Of a DNA stretch of 64,000 bases, positions 41,662 through 50,607 are shown in pieces (position 1 is the stretch's first letter; each line of letters opens with the position of its first letter). The translations under genes were made by a program, and so were the position numbers. Source of the stretch: Mesorhizobium sp. M4B.F.Ca.ET.058.02.1.1 (lineage in GTDB: Bacteria > Pseudomonadota > Alphaproteobacteria > Rhizobiales > Rhizobiaceae); contig NZ_CP034450.1 in the NCBI RefSeq assembly GCF_003952505.1, positions 1,426,001 to 1,490,000 on the forward strand, in the 5' to 3' direction. The notes beneath the pieces are model-generated. The model searched no databases and was not told the origin of the DNA. It was given only the letters and a program-made list of their open reading frames with translations.

Positions 41662-42885
41662 TTACTCAGCCGCCTCGCCGGCCGTGGCGTGGCCGAAGAT
41701 CTTCGGCAGGCCGCGCGCAACGCCTGTGTCGACGGTGACGGTGGCGCTCATGCCGGTGCGCAGCGCCATTTTTGCGTCAGGATCGGTCAGTTCCAGGCGC
41801 ACCGGAATACGCTGGGTGACCTTGACCCAGTTGCCGGTGGCGTTCTGCGCCGGCAGCAGCGAGAACTCCGCCCCGGTGCCGGCGCCGATCGCCTTGACGG
41901 TGGCCTCGAAGGTCTTGCCCGGATAGGTGTCGACGATGATCTCCGCCTTCTGGCCCGGCTTCATGTGGGTAAGCTGGGTCTCCTTGAAATTGGCGTCGAT
42001 CCAGGTGTCGCCGGTCTCGACCAGCGTGAACAGTGGCGTGCCGACGGCGACATATTGGCCGGGCTTGAACGAGGAAGCCTGGCTGATGACGCCATCCGCC
42101 GGCGCCGTGACCGTGGTCTGCGCCAGGTCATAGGCGGCCTTGTCGCGCGCGGCGAGCGCTGCCATCACCGTCGGGTGCTTGTCGGTCTCGATATCCGGGT
42201 TGCCGCCGAGTGCCGCCTTGGCGCTGATGATGCCCTGCTCGGCTACCGCGAGCTGCTGCCTGGCCTTGTCGAGGTCATTCTTCGCCTCGTCCAGCGACGA
42301 TTTGGCGTTGATGCCCTTCTGGGCAAGGTCGGCGGCGCGGTCATATTGCGACTGCGCGTAGGCGACTTCGCTGGTGTCGGACTTCTCCTGAGCCATCGCC
42401 TGGCTGTAGGCGGCGCGCAACTGCTCGACATTGAGGCGCGCGGTGGCGACCGCCGCGTCGGCCTGGGCGAGCGCGATCCGGTAGGATTCGGGATCGACGG
42501 CGAACAGCACGTCACCCTGCTTGACGAGTTGGTTGTCAGCGATGCCGACCTTGACGATGCGGCCCGCCGTGTCGGACGCGATTGACACCTTGGCCTGCTG
42601 CAGGTTGGCGTTCTCGGTCTCCTGGTAGCGGCCGCCGGTAACCCAGACGTAAGCACCGCCGGCAAGGAGCGCCGCGGGCAGCGCGACCATCAGGAGAAAA
42701 CGGCCGGCGCGGCGCTTCTTCTTCGGCGCCACTGGTGCCGGCTGCGGCGTTGGGGTCACCGCCACCGGGGCGGGCTGCGCCGGGGTTTCGGCGACCGGCT
42801 GCGCCGGCGCCTCGGCGACCGGCTGCGCCGGCGCCTCCATCTCCAACCTGGCGGCCTTCTCGTCTACCTTGGCTACCGCGTTCAT
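41662..42885 (-). CDS. emrA: EmrA/HlyD-type membrane fusion protein
   Basis: From ATG 42885 (GGAAGG about nine bases upstream) the protein has 407 residues. A cytoplasmic N-terminus carries a proline/alanine repeat (QPVAEAPA three times, about residues 20-45), then one span (about 62-80, FLLMVALPAALLAGGAYVWV). The periplasmic part follows: a biotinyl-lipoyl half (IVKVGIADNQLVKQGDVLF), a long alpha-hairpin with KSSLDEAKNDLDKARQQL, the second lipoyl half (APADGVISQASSFKPGQYV) and a beta-barrel domain. It connects the inner-membrane pump to an outer-membrane channel. The P/A repeat before the span is longer than usual for the family. It follows the MarR gene by 22 bp. Confidence 0.9.
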   Translation of the reverse strand: MNAVAKVDEKAARLEMEAPAQPVAEAPAQPVAETPAQPAPVAVTPTPQPAPVAPKKKRRAGRFLLMVALPAALLAGGAYVWVTGGRYQETENANLQQAKVSIASDTAGRIVKVGIADNQLVKQGDVLFAVDPESYRIALAQADAAVATARLNVEQLRAAYSQAMAQEKSDTSEVAYAQSQYDRAADLAQKGINAKSSLDEAKNDLDKARQQLAVAEQGIISAKAALGGNPDIETDKHPTVMAALAARDKAAYDLAQTTVTAPADGVISQASSFKPGQYVAVGTPLFTLVETGDTWIDANFKETQLTHMKPGQKAEIIVDTYPGKTFEATVKAIGAGTGAEFSLLPAQNATGNWVKVTQRIPVRLELTDPDAKMALRTGMSATVTVDTGVARGLPKIFGHATAGEAAE

Positions 42886-42907
42886 GCTGCTGCGCCTTCC
42901 GTACTTT

Positions 42908-43369
42908 TCACTTTTCCGAGGACGGCGTCTCGCCGTCCGCAAGATTCTGCACGATCGCGTCCAGTGCCCGGATCAGGGCCCGGCGATCTTCCGGCGAAAC
43001 GCCGACCAGCGATTCCTCATAGACCTCGCCGGCAAGGCTCTTGACGTGGGCATAGGCCTCGCTCGCCTTGGCGGTCGGGAAGATCATGCGAACGCGGCGG
43101 TCGGCCGCGTCGGAACGGCGCTCGATCCAGCCGCCCTCCTCCATCCGGTCGACGAGGCGCGAAACGCTGATCGGCTCGATTTCGAGCAGTTCAGCCAGTC
43201 GCGCCTGCGCGACACCCGCCTCCTTGGCGACGCGGACCAGAAGCCGCCATTGCGCCGAGGAAAGGCCGAAGCCGCTGGCGCGCGCCTCGAAGCGCTTGCG
43301 CATCAGGCGCTGCACGTCGTGGATCAGGAAGCCCAGTCTGTCGATGCCGTCGGAAACCATGAGCGGCAT
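42908..43369 (-). CDS. MarR family regulator of the emrAB operon
   Basis: The 153-residue winged-helix protein shows the MarR core: GLSSAQWRLLVRVAKEAGVAQARLAELL, the recognition helix EPISVSRLVDRMEEGGWIERR and the wing SDAADRRVRMIFPT. ATG 43369 and ATG 43360 are both possible; neither has a good ribosome-binding site, which may mean a leaderless transcript. It is first in the operon MarR-emrA-emrB, and a palindrome lies right before its start, so it very likely represses its own operon and releases on binding a drug or phenolic compound. Confidence 0.9.
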   Translation of the reverse strand: MPLMVSDGIDRLGFLIHDVQRLMRKRFEARASGFGLSSAQWRLLVRVAKEAGVAQARLAELLEIEPISVSRLVDRMEEGGWIERRSDAADRRVRMIFPTAKASEAYAHVKSLAGEVYEESLVGVSPEDRRALIRALDAIVQNLADGETPSSEK

Positions 43370-43372
43370 ATA

Positions 43373-43390
43373 TAATAAGCGTGCTTACTA
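43373..43390. promoter_or_regulatory. Palindromic operator before the MarR gene
   Basis: TAATAAGC and GCTTACTA flank GT; seven of eight positions match. The spacing and AT-rich ends are those of MarR sites, and it starts four bases upstream of ATG 43369, overlapping the likely -10 region TATTATA on the minus strand. Confidence 0.65.
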
Positions 43391-43813
43391 TTCAAGGCAG
43401 CGGTGTTGATCCAGAAGCCGGCAACTGTGGATGGCAGACCCGCGACGCCGGCATGGTTAGCGGCTGGTGAACGTCCTGCGAGGCTCGCGCCCTCAGCCGG
43501 AGCCCATCGACGCCGGCAACGGCTTTTTGATTGAGTTTGTTCGCATGCGCCGCATCTGCCAGTTCTGATATGTCATAACGTTACGTGCCAATCTCTGTTT
43601 TGTGCTGTCAACCGGCCTCGACGAGCCTGGCAGGGCGCCGATCCCAAAACATCGGAAAATTTTCAGAAACCGTTCGGGATTTCGCGGACCTGAAACGCGA
43701 AAAGGGATCGGGCTGGCAAACGACAGGCAGCAACGCCCGATCGCTCCCAGCCAACGCATTTTTTCGGTCGCCGCATCGTCGCGCGCGGCCGCAACCTTGG
43801 TCATGGAGACAAC
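43391..43813. other. Divergent intergenic region between MarR and RND adaptor genes
   Basis: These 423 bp contain no convincing gene. They hold a TAACGTTA palindrome near 43576-43583 and a symmetrical patch near 43645-43684 (ATCCC, then GGAAAATTTTC in the middle, then GGGAT). Either could be a control site of the RND operon. A short ORF antisense and one sense ORF here look like chance. Confidence 0.55.
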
Positions 43814-44953
43814 ATGATTGCTACCCTTCTCCACAACAGGCCGCTGAGGCGCCGCCTTCTCGCCGGATCGATCGCCGTCCTTGCCTGCGGCGCCGCGATG
43901 GTCTGGCATGGCGCCAGGAGCGAGGCCTCGAACGCAAAGCCCGACGCGCCAGAGACGAAGCTCGTCAAGACGATAGCGGTGGCGCCGGTAGCCAATGCCG
44001 ACACCCGCACCGCCATCGGTGAAATCCGCCCACGGCTCGAGAGCGACCTTGGTTTTCGCGTTTCCGGCAAGCTCGTCGAACGCATGGCGGAGATCGGCTC
44101 GACCGTGAACAAGGGCGAGGTGCTCGCCCGCATCGACGACCAGGACTACCGCAACCGGCTGCTTAGCGCCGAGGCGGATGTCGCGGCGGCGCAAGCCGTG
44201 CTGGTCGAGGCGAGTGCCGCCGAGGCCCGCATCGGCGCGCTGCTGGCCAAGGGTTTTACAACGCGCGCCAGCTATGACGCGACGCTGAAGAATTTGCGCT
44301 CGGCCGAGGCGAAGCTGAAGTCGGCGAACATCGCTTACGAAATGGCGAAGGACCAACTCGGATATACCGAACTGCATGCCGATTTCGACGGCATCGTCAC
44401 CGCGACCGGCGCCGAAGCCGGCCAGTCCGTCAATGTCGGGCAGATGGTGGCGCGCGTCGCCGATCCAAACAGCCGCGACGCGGTATTCTCGATCGCCGAG
44501 GCCGCCTTCGCGAACACGCCTGATACGAAGCGGCCGCCGAAGGTCACGGTCTCGCTGCTCAGCAATCCGGCGATCACGGCGACGGGCACCGTGCGCGAGA
44601 TCGCGCCGGTGGCCGATGCCGCGACCCGCACCTTCGAGGTCAAGGTCTCGCTCGAGGGCGCGCCCGACGAAATGCGCTTCGGCGCAAGCGTCGCCGGCCG
44701 CGCCGAAATCGCCGGCGCGCCGGTCGTCATGCTGCCGGGAAGCGCACTGTTCGACAAGGACGGCAGGCCGGCCGTCTGGGTCGTCACCGCCACATCCGCC
44801 GTCGAGCTCAGGCCCGTCGCCATTGCCCGCTACGAGACCGACCGCGTCGTCGTCCGCGATGGGCTGGCCAAAGGCGACATCGTCGTCACCGCCGGCGTCA
44901 ACCGGCTGCGGGAACATGAAAAAGTCCGTATCGTTGAAGGGGAAGAGAAATGA
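43814..44953 (+). CDS. RND efflux adaptor (membrane fusion protein)
   Basis: The 379-residue protein starts with a basic/hydrophobic anchor (residues 10-32, RRRLLAGSIAVLACGAAMVW; no lipobox fits). The adaptor body follows: lipoyl half DLGFRVSGKLVERMAEIGSTVNKGEVLARID, alpha-hairpin (RNRLLSAEADVAAAQAVLV to AKLKSANIAYEMAKDQL), second half LHADFDGIVTATGAEAGQSV and a beta-barrel domain. It belongs to the AcrA/MdtA-like group. Its stop overlaps the start of the flavin monooxygenase gene by four bases (ATGA). Confidence 0.9.
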   Translation: MIATLLHNRPLRRRLLAGSIAVLACGAAMVWHGARSEASNAKPDAPETKLVKTIAVAPVANADTRTAIGEIRPRLESDLGFRVSGKLVERMAEIGSTVNKGEVLARIDDQDYRNRLLSAEADVAAAQAVLVEASAAEARIGALLAKGFTTRASYDATLKNLRSAEAKLKSANIAYEMAKDQLGYTELHADFDGIVTATGAEAGQSVNVGQMVARVADPNSRDAVFSIAEAAFANTPDTKRPPKVTVSLLSNPAITATGTVREIAPVADAATRTFEVKVSLEGAPDEMRFGASVAGRAEIAGAPVVMLPGSALFDKDGRPAVWVVTATSAVELRPVAIARYETDRVVVRDGLAKGDIVVTAGVNRLREHEKVRIVEGEEK

Positions 44954-46524
44954 GCATGTCCAAGACCAAGGTCCTGATCGCCGGTGCCGGCCCGACCGGG
45001 CTGACGCTCGCGCTGTGGCTGACCAGACTCGGCGTGCCGGTGCGCATCTTCGACAAGGCCGCCGCTCCCGGCGAAACCTCTCGGGCGCTTGCCGTCCAGG
45101 CGCGCACGCTGGAGTTCCACCGCCAGATCGGCATCGTCGACGACGTGCTCGCCGCCGGCGTGCGGCTGGAGCGGCTGACCCTCCACACGCCGGCCGGCGT
45201 CGCGGCGAGGCTGCCGCTGTCGGATTTCGGCCGCGGCATCAGCCTCTACTCCTTCGCCTTCGCGCTGCCGCAGGACATCCACGAGCGCGTGCTGATCACG
45301 CATCTCGAGCGCGCCGGCGTCGAGGTCGAGCGCGGCACCGAGCTTGTCGCCTTCCAGGACAAGGGCGAAGCGGTCATCGCCACGCTGTCCCGGGACGGCC
45401 GCCCCGAGACCGTCAGCGCCGCCTATCTCGCCGGTTGCGACGGCGCCCGCAGCGCCGTGCGCCATGGGCTGAACATCGGCTTCCCCGGCGGCACCTACGA
45501 ACAGTCGTTCTACGTCGCCGACGTCAAAGGCAGCGGCGAAATCACGCCCAACGGCATGGACACGACGATCAGCAGCTATGGCTTCGCCATCGTTATGCCT
45601 GTCCGGCAGTCGGGTTCGGTCAGGCTGATTGGCATCGTGCCGAAGGCGCATGAGGCCGACGAGACGATCACCTTCGAGGCGATCCGCGCCGATGTCGAAC
45701 GCGACACCGGCGTCAAGGTCCATGAGGTCAACTGGTTCTCGACCTACCGCGTCCATCATCGCGTCGCGGAACGCTTCCGCGCCGGCCGCGTGTTCCTGTG
45801 CGGCGATGCCGGCCACATCCACAGCCCCGCCGGCGGCCAGGGCATGAACACCGGCATGGGCGATGCGGTGAACCTCGCCTGGAAGCTCGCCGCCGTGGTC
45901 CAGGGCCGCGCCGATGCCCGCCTGCTCGACAGCTATGAGCCGGAGCGCATCGCCTTCGCCCACAAGCTGATCGAAAGCACCGACAAGGTGTTCCGCTTCG
46001 TCACCAGCCGCTCGCGGCTCGTCGGTATTTTCCGGCGCTACCTGATGCCGAAGATCATGAACGTCGCGCTGCATACCTCGTTCGGCTCGCGTGCCTTCTT
46101 CGGCGTGATCTCGCAGGCGGCGATCGAGTACCGCGCCGGGCCGATCAGCGCGGGCACGGCCGGCAAGGTCAGCGGCGGCGACCGCCTGCCTTATGTGGTC
46201 GGCGCGAGGGGCGACAATTTCGAGCCGCTGCGCTCGCTGGACTGGCAGGTCCATGTCTATGGCGAGGTCAATTGCGATTTCCGGGCGATGCTCGCGCCGA
46301 GCGGCATTCCGGTCCACGCCTTCGCCTGGTCCGAAGCGGCCGGCAAAGCCGGCTTGCTGCGTGACGCCGCCTATCTGGTGAGGCCCGACGGCCATGTCGC
46401 GCTCGCCTCGCCCATCCAGGAGGCGGCGACTTTCCAGCGCTATCTCGCCGGCCTCGCCATCAGGCCGAGGACCGCCGAGCGCGCGCCTTACCGTGTGGCC
46501 GGCACCATGCACAGCCTGGCCTGA
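44950..46524 (+). CDS. FAD-dependent aromatic hydroxylase (group A flavin monooxygenase)
   Basis: The 524-residue protein has the three flavin motifs of the para-hydroxybenzoate hydroxylase fold: GAGPTG at about 11-16 (dinucleotide fold), CDGARSAVR near 158 (DG motif) and GRVFLCGDAGHIHSPAGGQG near 290 (GD motif). A C-terminal domain of about 120 residues resembles the thioredoxin-like tail of MhpA, PgaE and rifampicin monooxygenases. It uses NADPH and oxygen to hydroxylate an aromatic or polyketide-like compound. The start is fixed by the ATGA overlap with the adaptor gene, which makes it a coupled member of an RND efflux operon. A drug-modifying or catabolic role is possible; the substrate is not predictable by eye. 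Confidence 0.87.
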   Translation: MSMSKTKVLIAGAGPTGLTLALWLTRLGVPVRIFDKAAAPGETSRALAVQARTLEFHRQIGIVDDVLAAGVRLERLTLHTPAGVAARLPLSDFGRGISLYSFAFALPQDIHERVLITHLERAGVEVERGTELVAFQDKGEAVIATLSRDGRPETVSAAYLAGCDGARSAVRHGLNIGFPGGTYEQSFYVADVKGSGEITPNGMDTTISSYGFAIVMPVRQSGSVRLIGIVPKAHEADETITFEAIRADVERDTGVKVHEVNWFSTYRVHHRVAERFRAGRVFLCGDAGHIHSPAGGQGMNTGMGDAVNLAWKLAAVVQGRADARLLDSYEPERIAFAHKLIESTDKVFRFVTSRSRLVGIFRRYLMPKIMNVALHTSFGSRAFFGVISQAAIEYRAGPISAGTAGKVSGGDRLPYVVGARGDNFEPLRSLDWQVHVYGEVNCDFRAMLAPSGIPVHAFAWSEAAGKAGLLRDAAYLVRPDGHVALASPIQEAATFQRYLAGLAIRPRTAERAPYRVAGTMHSLA

Positions 46525-46643
46525 ACCTCACGGCGTCCGCCTGACCGGCGGGCGCCGAGCATAACCCCGATCGTCATTTGTCCGCCAGCCGGCGCAGCCG
46601 GCCGCGCGCCGGGATGGCGCGCGCCATTCAACGGAGTTGCATC

Positions 46644-49600
46644 ATGACCAGCTTCAACCTTTCCGAATGGGCGCTGCGCCACCGGAGCTTCGTCATCTAC
46701 CTGATGATCGCTGCAGCACTTGCCGGCCTCTACGCCTATCAAGGCCTCGGCCGCGAGGAGGACCCGCCCTTCACCATCAAGACCATGGTGGTGAAGACGA
46801 TGTGGCCCGGCGCCACGACCAGCGACACGGTCGAGCAGATCACCGACCGCATCGAGAAGAAGCTCGAGGAACTGCCCGATCTCGACTACGTAAAGAGCTA
46901 CACCAAGCCCGGCGAATCCGTCGTGTTCGTCAACCTCAAGGACACGGTCGCGGGCGACCAGGTGCAGCCGCTCTGGTACCAGGTGCGCAAGAAGCTCGAC
47001 GACATCAAGCCGACGCTGCCGTCCGGCGTCCAGGGCCCGTTTTACAATGACGAGTTCGGCGACACCTATTCGCTGATCTACGCGCTCACCTCCGACAGTC
47101 TCAGCCATCGCGAGCTGAAGGACTTGGCCAGCAGCCTGCGCGCCGGACTGCTCACCGTGAAGGATGTCGCCAAGGTCGACCTGGTCGGCCAGCAGGACGA
47201 GAAGATCTACCTCGAATTCTCGACGCGGAAGGTGGCGGCGCTCGGCCTCGACGTCGGCACGCTGTCGCAGGCGCTGCAGGCGCAAAACGAGCTGACGCCG
47301 AGCGGCACGGTCGATGCCGGTCCCGAGCGCATCGCCATCCGCGTCTCGGGCAGCTTCACCTCCGAGGAGAGCCTGAAGGCGATCAATTTCTACGCCAACG
47401 GCCACTATTTCCGGCTGGGCGACGTCGCCGAGGTCAAGCGCGCCTATTCCGATCCGCCGCAGCCGCTGTTCCGCTTCAACGGCAGGCCGGCGGTCGGCAT
47501 CGCGATCTCGATGACTGCTGGCGGCGACGCACTGGCGCTCGGCGAAAACGTCAAGGAGAAGATGCACGAGATGGAGGCCGAGCTGCCGCTCGGCGCCGAG
47601 CTCGGCCTGGTCGCCGACCAGTCGCATGTGGTGGAAGAATCCGTCGGCGAGTTCACCAAAAGCCTCGGCGAAGCGATCGCTATCGTGCTTGCCGTCTCGC
47701 TGCTGGCGCTCGGCTGGCGCCCCGGCATCGTGGTCGCCGTCGCCATCCCGCTGGTGCTGGCGATCACCTTCGTCACCATGGAGTATTTCGGCATCTCGCT
47801 GCAGCGCATCTCGCTCGGCGCGCTGATCATCGCGCTCGGCTTGCTGGTCGACGACGCCATGATCGCCGTCGAGATGATGATCTCGCGCATGGAGGAAGGC
47901 CACGACAAGATCTCGGCCGCCACCTATGCCTATACGTCCACCGCCTTCCCGATGCTCACCGGCACGCTGGTGACGATCGCCGGCTTCGTGCCGGTCGGCT
48001 TCGCCAAGAGCGGCGCCGGCGAATACTGCTTCTCGCTGTTCGCGGTCGTCGGCATCGCGCTGGTCGTCTCCTGGATCGTGGCGGTGCTGTTCACGCCGCT
48101 CACTGGCGTGTTCCTTTTGCCCGATCGCATCAAGGGCCACGGCAGCCATCAGCCTTCGCGCATCGCCCGCGTCTTCCAGGCACTGCTCGAGATGGCGATG
48201 CGGGCGAAATGGCTGGTGCTGTCGGCGACCGCCGGGCTGTTCGCGCTGTCGGTCGTTGCCATGGGCTTCGTCGGCCAGGAGTTCTTCCCGAAGTCCGACC
48301 GGCCGGAGGTCATGGTCGACCTCACCCTGCCGCGCACCGCCTCGATCAAGGCGACCGGCGCGGTGGTGGAGCGCGTGGAAAAGCTGCTCGCCGCCGATCC
48401 GGACATCGACCATTGGAGCTTCTATGTCGGCCAGGGCGCGGTCCGCTTCTACCTGCCGCTCGACGCGCAGCTCGCCAATGACTTCTTCGCCCAGGCGGTG
48501 GTGGTGACCAAGGGTCACGCCGTGCGCCAGGCCGTCATCGACCGGCTGGAGAAGAAGCTGTCGACCGGCTTCGACGACGTCATGGCTCGCGTCACGCCGC
48601 TCGAGCTCGGCCCGCCGGTCGGCTGGCCGCTAAAATTCCGCGTCAGCGGTCCGGACCCGGACAAGACACGCAGCCTCGCGCAGCAGTTCGCGCAGGTGCT
48701 GGGGAGCGATGCCGCGGTGCGCAACATCAACTACGACTGGAACGAGCCGGCAAAGGTCATCAAGGTCGAGGTCGACCAGGACCGGGCGCGCGCACTTGGC
48801 ATCTCCTCGCAGCAGCTTTCCGAGACGATCAACGCGGTCCTGTCGGGCTCGAAGATCACGCAGATGCGCGACGACACCTACCTCGTCGACATCATCGCCC
48901 GCGCCGTGGAACAGGAACGCGCCAGTATCGACACGCTGCGCGGCCTGACGATCAGCGCGTCGGGCGGACGCCGCGTGCCGCTCGAGCAGGTGGCGACGCT
49001 CTCCTACCAGACCGAACCGCCGCTGATCTGGCGCCGCGGCCGCCTGCCGACGGTGACCGTCCAGGCCGACGTCGCGCCGGGCAGCGATGCCGTCTCGGTG
49101 GCGCGCAAGCTCGGCACGGCGATCGACGCCTTCAAGGCGGAGCTGCCGGCCCGCTATAGCGTCGAGCAGGGCGGCGTCACGGAAGACAGCGCCAAGGCGC
49201 AGGCCAGCATCTTCGTGGTCTTCCCGCTGATGCTGTTCATCATGGCGACCGTGCTGATGATCCAGCTGATGAGCTTCCAGCGCCTGGTGCTGGTGCTGCT
49301 CACCGCACCGCTGGCGCTGATCGGCGTCGCCGGCGCGCTGCTCATCTCCGGCGCACCGATGGGCTTCGTCGCCATCCTCGGGGTGATGTCGCTGATCGGC
49401 ATGGTGATCCGCAACTCGGTGATCCTGATCGCGCAGATCGACCAGCATATAGCCGCAGGCGAAGAGCCCTGGGCGGCAGTGATCAGCGCCACGACGCACC
49501 GGCTGCGGCCGATCCTGCTGACGGCGGCGGCCGCCATCCTCGGCATGATCCCGATCGCGCCGACCGTATTCTGGGGGCCGATGGCCTATGCGGTGATGGG

Positions 49601-49745
49601 CGGCCTGATGGTGGCGACGGTGCTGACGCTGGTCTTCCTGCCGACGCTCTACGTCACCTGGTTCGGCATCAAGGCGCCGACCGGAGCGACAGCCGCCACC
49701 GAGCCCGCCATGGCTATTGCCGAGCCGCAAGCCATCGCCGCCTGA
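46644..49745 (+). CDS. RND family multidrug efflux permease
   Basis: From ATG 46644 (CGGAG eight bases upstream) the protein has 1033 residues. It has the AcrB/MdtB architecture: N-terminal span FVIYLMIAAALAGLYAYQGL, two large periplasmic loops, and the paired aspartates in span 4 (GLLVDDAMIAVEMM, about residues 401-402) that carry protons. The second half repeats the pattern, ending MAYAVMGGLMVATVLTLVFL. This is a trimeric inner-membrane pump working with the adaptor encoded two genes upstream; an outer-membrane channel is not encoded in the cluster. The upstream extension to 46578 has no ribosome-binding site and is rejected. Confidence 0.93.
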   Translation: MTSFNLSEWALRHRSFVIYLMIAAALAGLYAYQGLGREEDPPFTIKTMVVKTMWPGATTSDTVEQITDRIEKKLEELPDLDYVKSYTKPGESVVFVNLKDTVAGDQVQPLWYQVRKKLDDIKPTLPSGVQGPFYNDEFGDTYSLIYALTSDSLSHRELKDLASSLRAGLLTVKDVAKVDLVGQQDEKIYLEFSTRKVAALGLDVGTLSQALQAQNELTPSGTVDAGPERIAIRVSGSFTSEESLKAINFYANGHYFRLGDVAEVKRAYSDPPQPLFRFNGRPAVGIAISMTAGGDALALGENVKEKMHEMEAELPLGAELGLVADQSHVVEESVGEFTKSLGEAIAIVLAVSLLALGWRPGIVVAVAIPLVLAITFVTMEYFGISLQRISLGALIIALGLLVDDAMIAVEMMISRMEEGHDKISAATYAYTSTAFPMLTGTLVTIAGFVPVGFAKSGAGEYCFSLFAVVGIALVVSWIVAVLFTPLTGVFLLPDRIKGHGSHQPSRIARVFQALLEMAMRAKWLVLSATAGLFALSVVAMGFVGQEFFPKSDRPEVMVDLTLPRTASIKATGAVVERVEKLLAADPDIDHWSFYVGQGAVRFYLPLDAQLANDFFAQAVVVTKGHAVRQAVIDRLEKKLSTGFDDVMARVTPLELGPPVGWPLKFRVSGPDPDKTRSLAQQFAQVLGSDAAVRNINYDWNEPAKVIKVEVDQDRARALGISSQQLSETINAVLSGSKITQMRDDTYLVDIIARAVEQERASIDTLRGLTISASGGRRVPLEQVATLSYQTEPPLIWRRGRLPTVTVQADVAPGSDAVSVARKLGTAIDAFKAELPARYSVEQGGVTEDSAKAQASIFVVFPLMLFIMATVLMIQLMSFQRLVLVLLTAPLALIGVAGALLISGAPMGFVAILGVMSLIGMVIRNSVILIAQIDQHIAAGEEPWAAVISATTHRLRPILLTAAAAILGMIPIAPTVFWGPMAYAVMGGLMVATVLTLVFLPTLYVTWFGIKAPTGATAATEPAMAIAEPQAIAA

Positions 49746-49820
49746 GGCGGCGACGCGTTCCGACAAGCCACGGCGGAATGCCGCCGTGGCAGCCAAACAC
49801 GAAACCGAAGGAAAACGACC

Positions 49821-50231
49821 ATGACCCCGTTCTTTGGAAACCTGCTCATCCGCGTCAACGCCTGCTTCCTGATCGTCGCATCGGCCGGCGGGCTCGCCAC
49901 CGACATTGCCGGCTCCTTCTTCGGGCGCGGCGCCGAAGCCATACTGCTCGCCGACGCACCCGGCACCGGCATCGGCTTCATCGAGGCGCACGGACTGGCC
50001 CTGATCATCGGGGCCACGCTCTCGCGCATCGCCTATTCGCGGACCTGGCATGCCTTCCTGGCTGCCGTCCACATGCTGCTCGGAACGGCAAACCTGTTGT
50101 TCTGGCAGTTCTTCATCGCCGCCGACGTGCTCGTCGTCGGCTACGTCACAACCGCGGCGCACTTTCTGTTCGTGGTTGCTCACCTCGCGGCTCTGGCGGG
50201 CACCGCCCGGCTTGCCGCGTCCCCCCGTTGA
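49821..50231 (+). CDS. Small four-span membrane protein of unknown function
   Basis: The 136-residue protein follows the RND pump by 75 bp with AAGGAAAA before its ATG. It is almost all hydrophobic, with four predicted spans (about 12-32, 52-68, 76-96, 105-128). I do not recognise a family; it resembles small inner-membrane hypothetical proteins next to efflux or transport genes. Position and direction suggest it is transcribed with the RND operon. Confidence 0.7.
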   Translation: MTPFFGNLLIRVNACFLIVASAGGLATDIAGSFFGRGAEAILLADAPGTGIGFIEAHGLALIIGATLSRIAYSRTWHAFLAAVHMLLGTANLLFWQFFIAADVLVVGYVTTAAHFLFVVAHLAALAGTARLAASPR

Positions 50232-50260
50232 ACTTCGATCGAGCCTTAAGGAGAGAGAAA

Positions 50261-50593
50261 ATGCGTTTGAAATCCATGACGAAAATTCGTTCGGCCGCGG
50301 CCCTGCTCGCCATCGGCATGGCCGCCGTCGAGATCATCGGCGGCACGGTGCCGGCGCTGTCGCTGGTCGGCACGGCCGAGGCCCGCGTCGGCCATCCCTG
50401 GACGCCGCGCAGCGCCGCCGGTGTCGCCCGCCGCAATACGACATGGCGGGTGCTGAGGCACACCACTGCCTGGGTCGCGACCTTGCCGGCCGGCTGCGTC
50501 CGCACCAAGGTCAACGGCTTCGACGTCTGGCGTTGCGGCGGCACCTACTACCGGGCCTATCAGGGCCGCTACATCGTGGTCGTCGTCGATTGA
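50261..50593 (+). CDS. Small exported protein of unknown function
   Basis: A strong ribosome-binding site, AAGGAGAG, stands seven bases before ATG 50261. The 110-residue product has a signal peptide (residues about 8-42, ending GTAEARVG) and a short mature domain with GCVRTKVNGFDVWRCGGTYY and RYIVVVVD. The two cysteines may bond. The pattern of aromatic residues near the end recalls small periplasmic proteins with a YYxPY-type core (DUF6515-like), but I am not certain. It lies 30 bp after the membrane protein gene in the same direction. Confidence 0.72.
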   Translation: MRLKSMTKIRSAAALLAIGMAAVEIIGGTVPALSLVGTAEARVGHPWTPRSAAGVARRNTTWRVLRHTTAWVATLPAGCVRTKVNGFDVWRCGGTYYRAYQGRYIVVVVD

Positions 50594-50607
50594 CGATCGG
50601 CCTCAGG

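Noticed and set aside
43493..44917. 474-codon minus-strand ORF
   Set aside because: Antisense of the RND adaptor; no recognisable domain.
44830..48518. Two long minus-strand ORFs (560 and 676 codons)
   Set aside because: Antisense of the monooxygenase and the RND pump; typical high-GC shadow frames.
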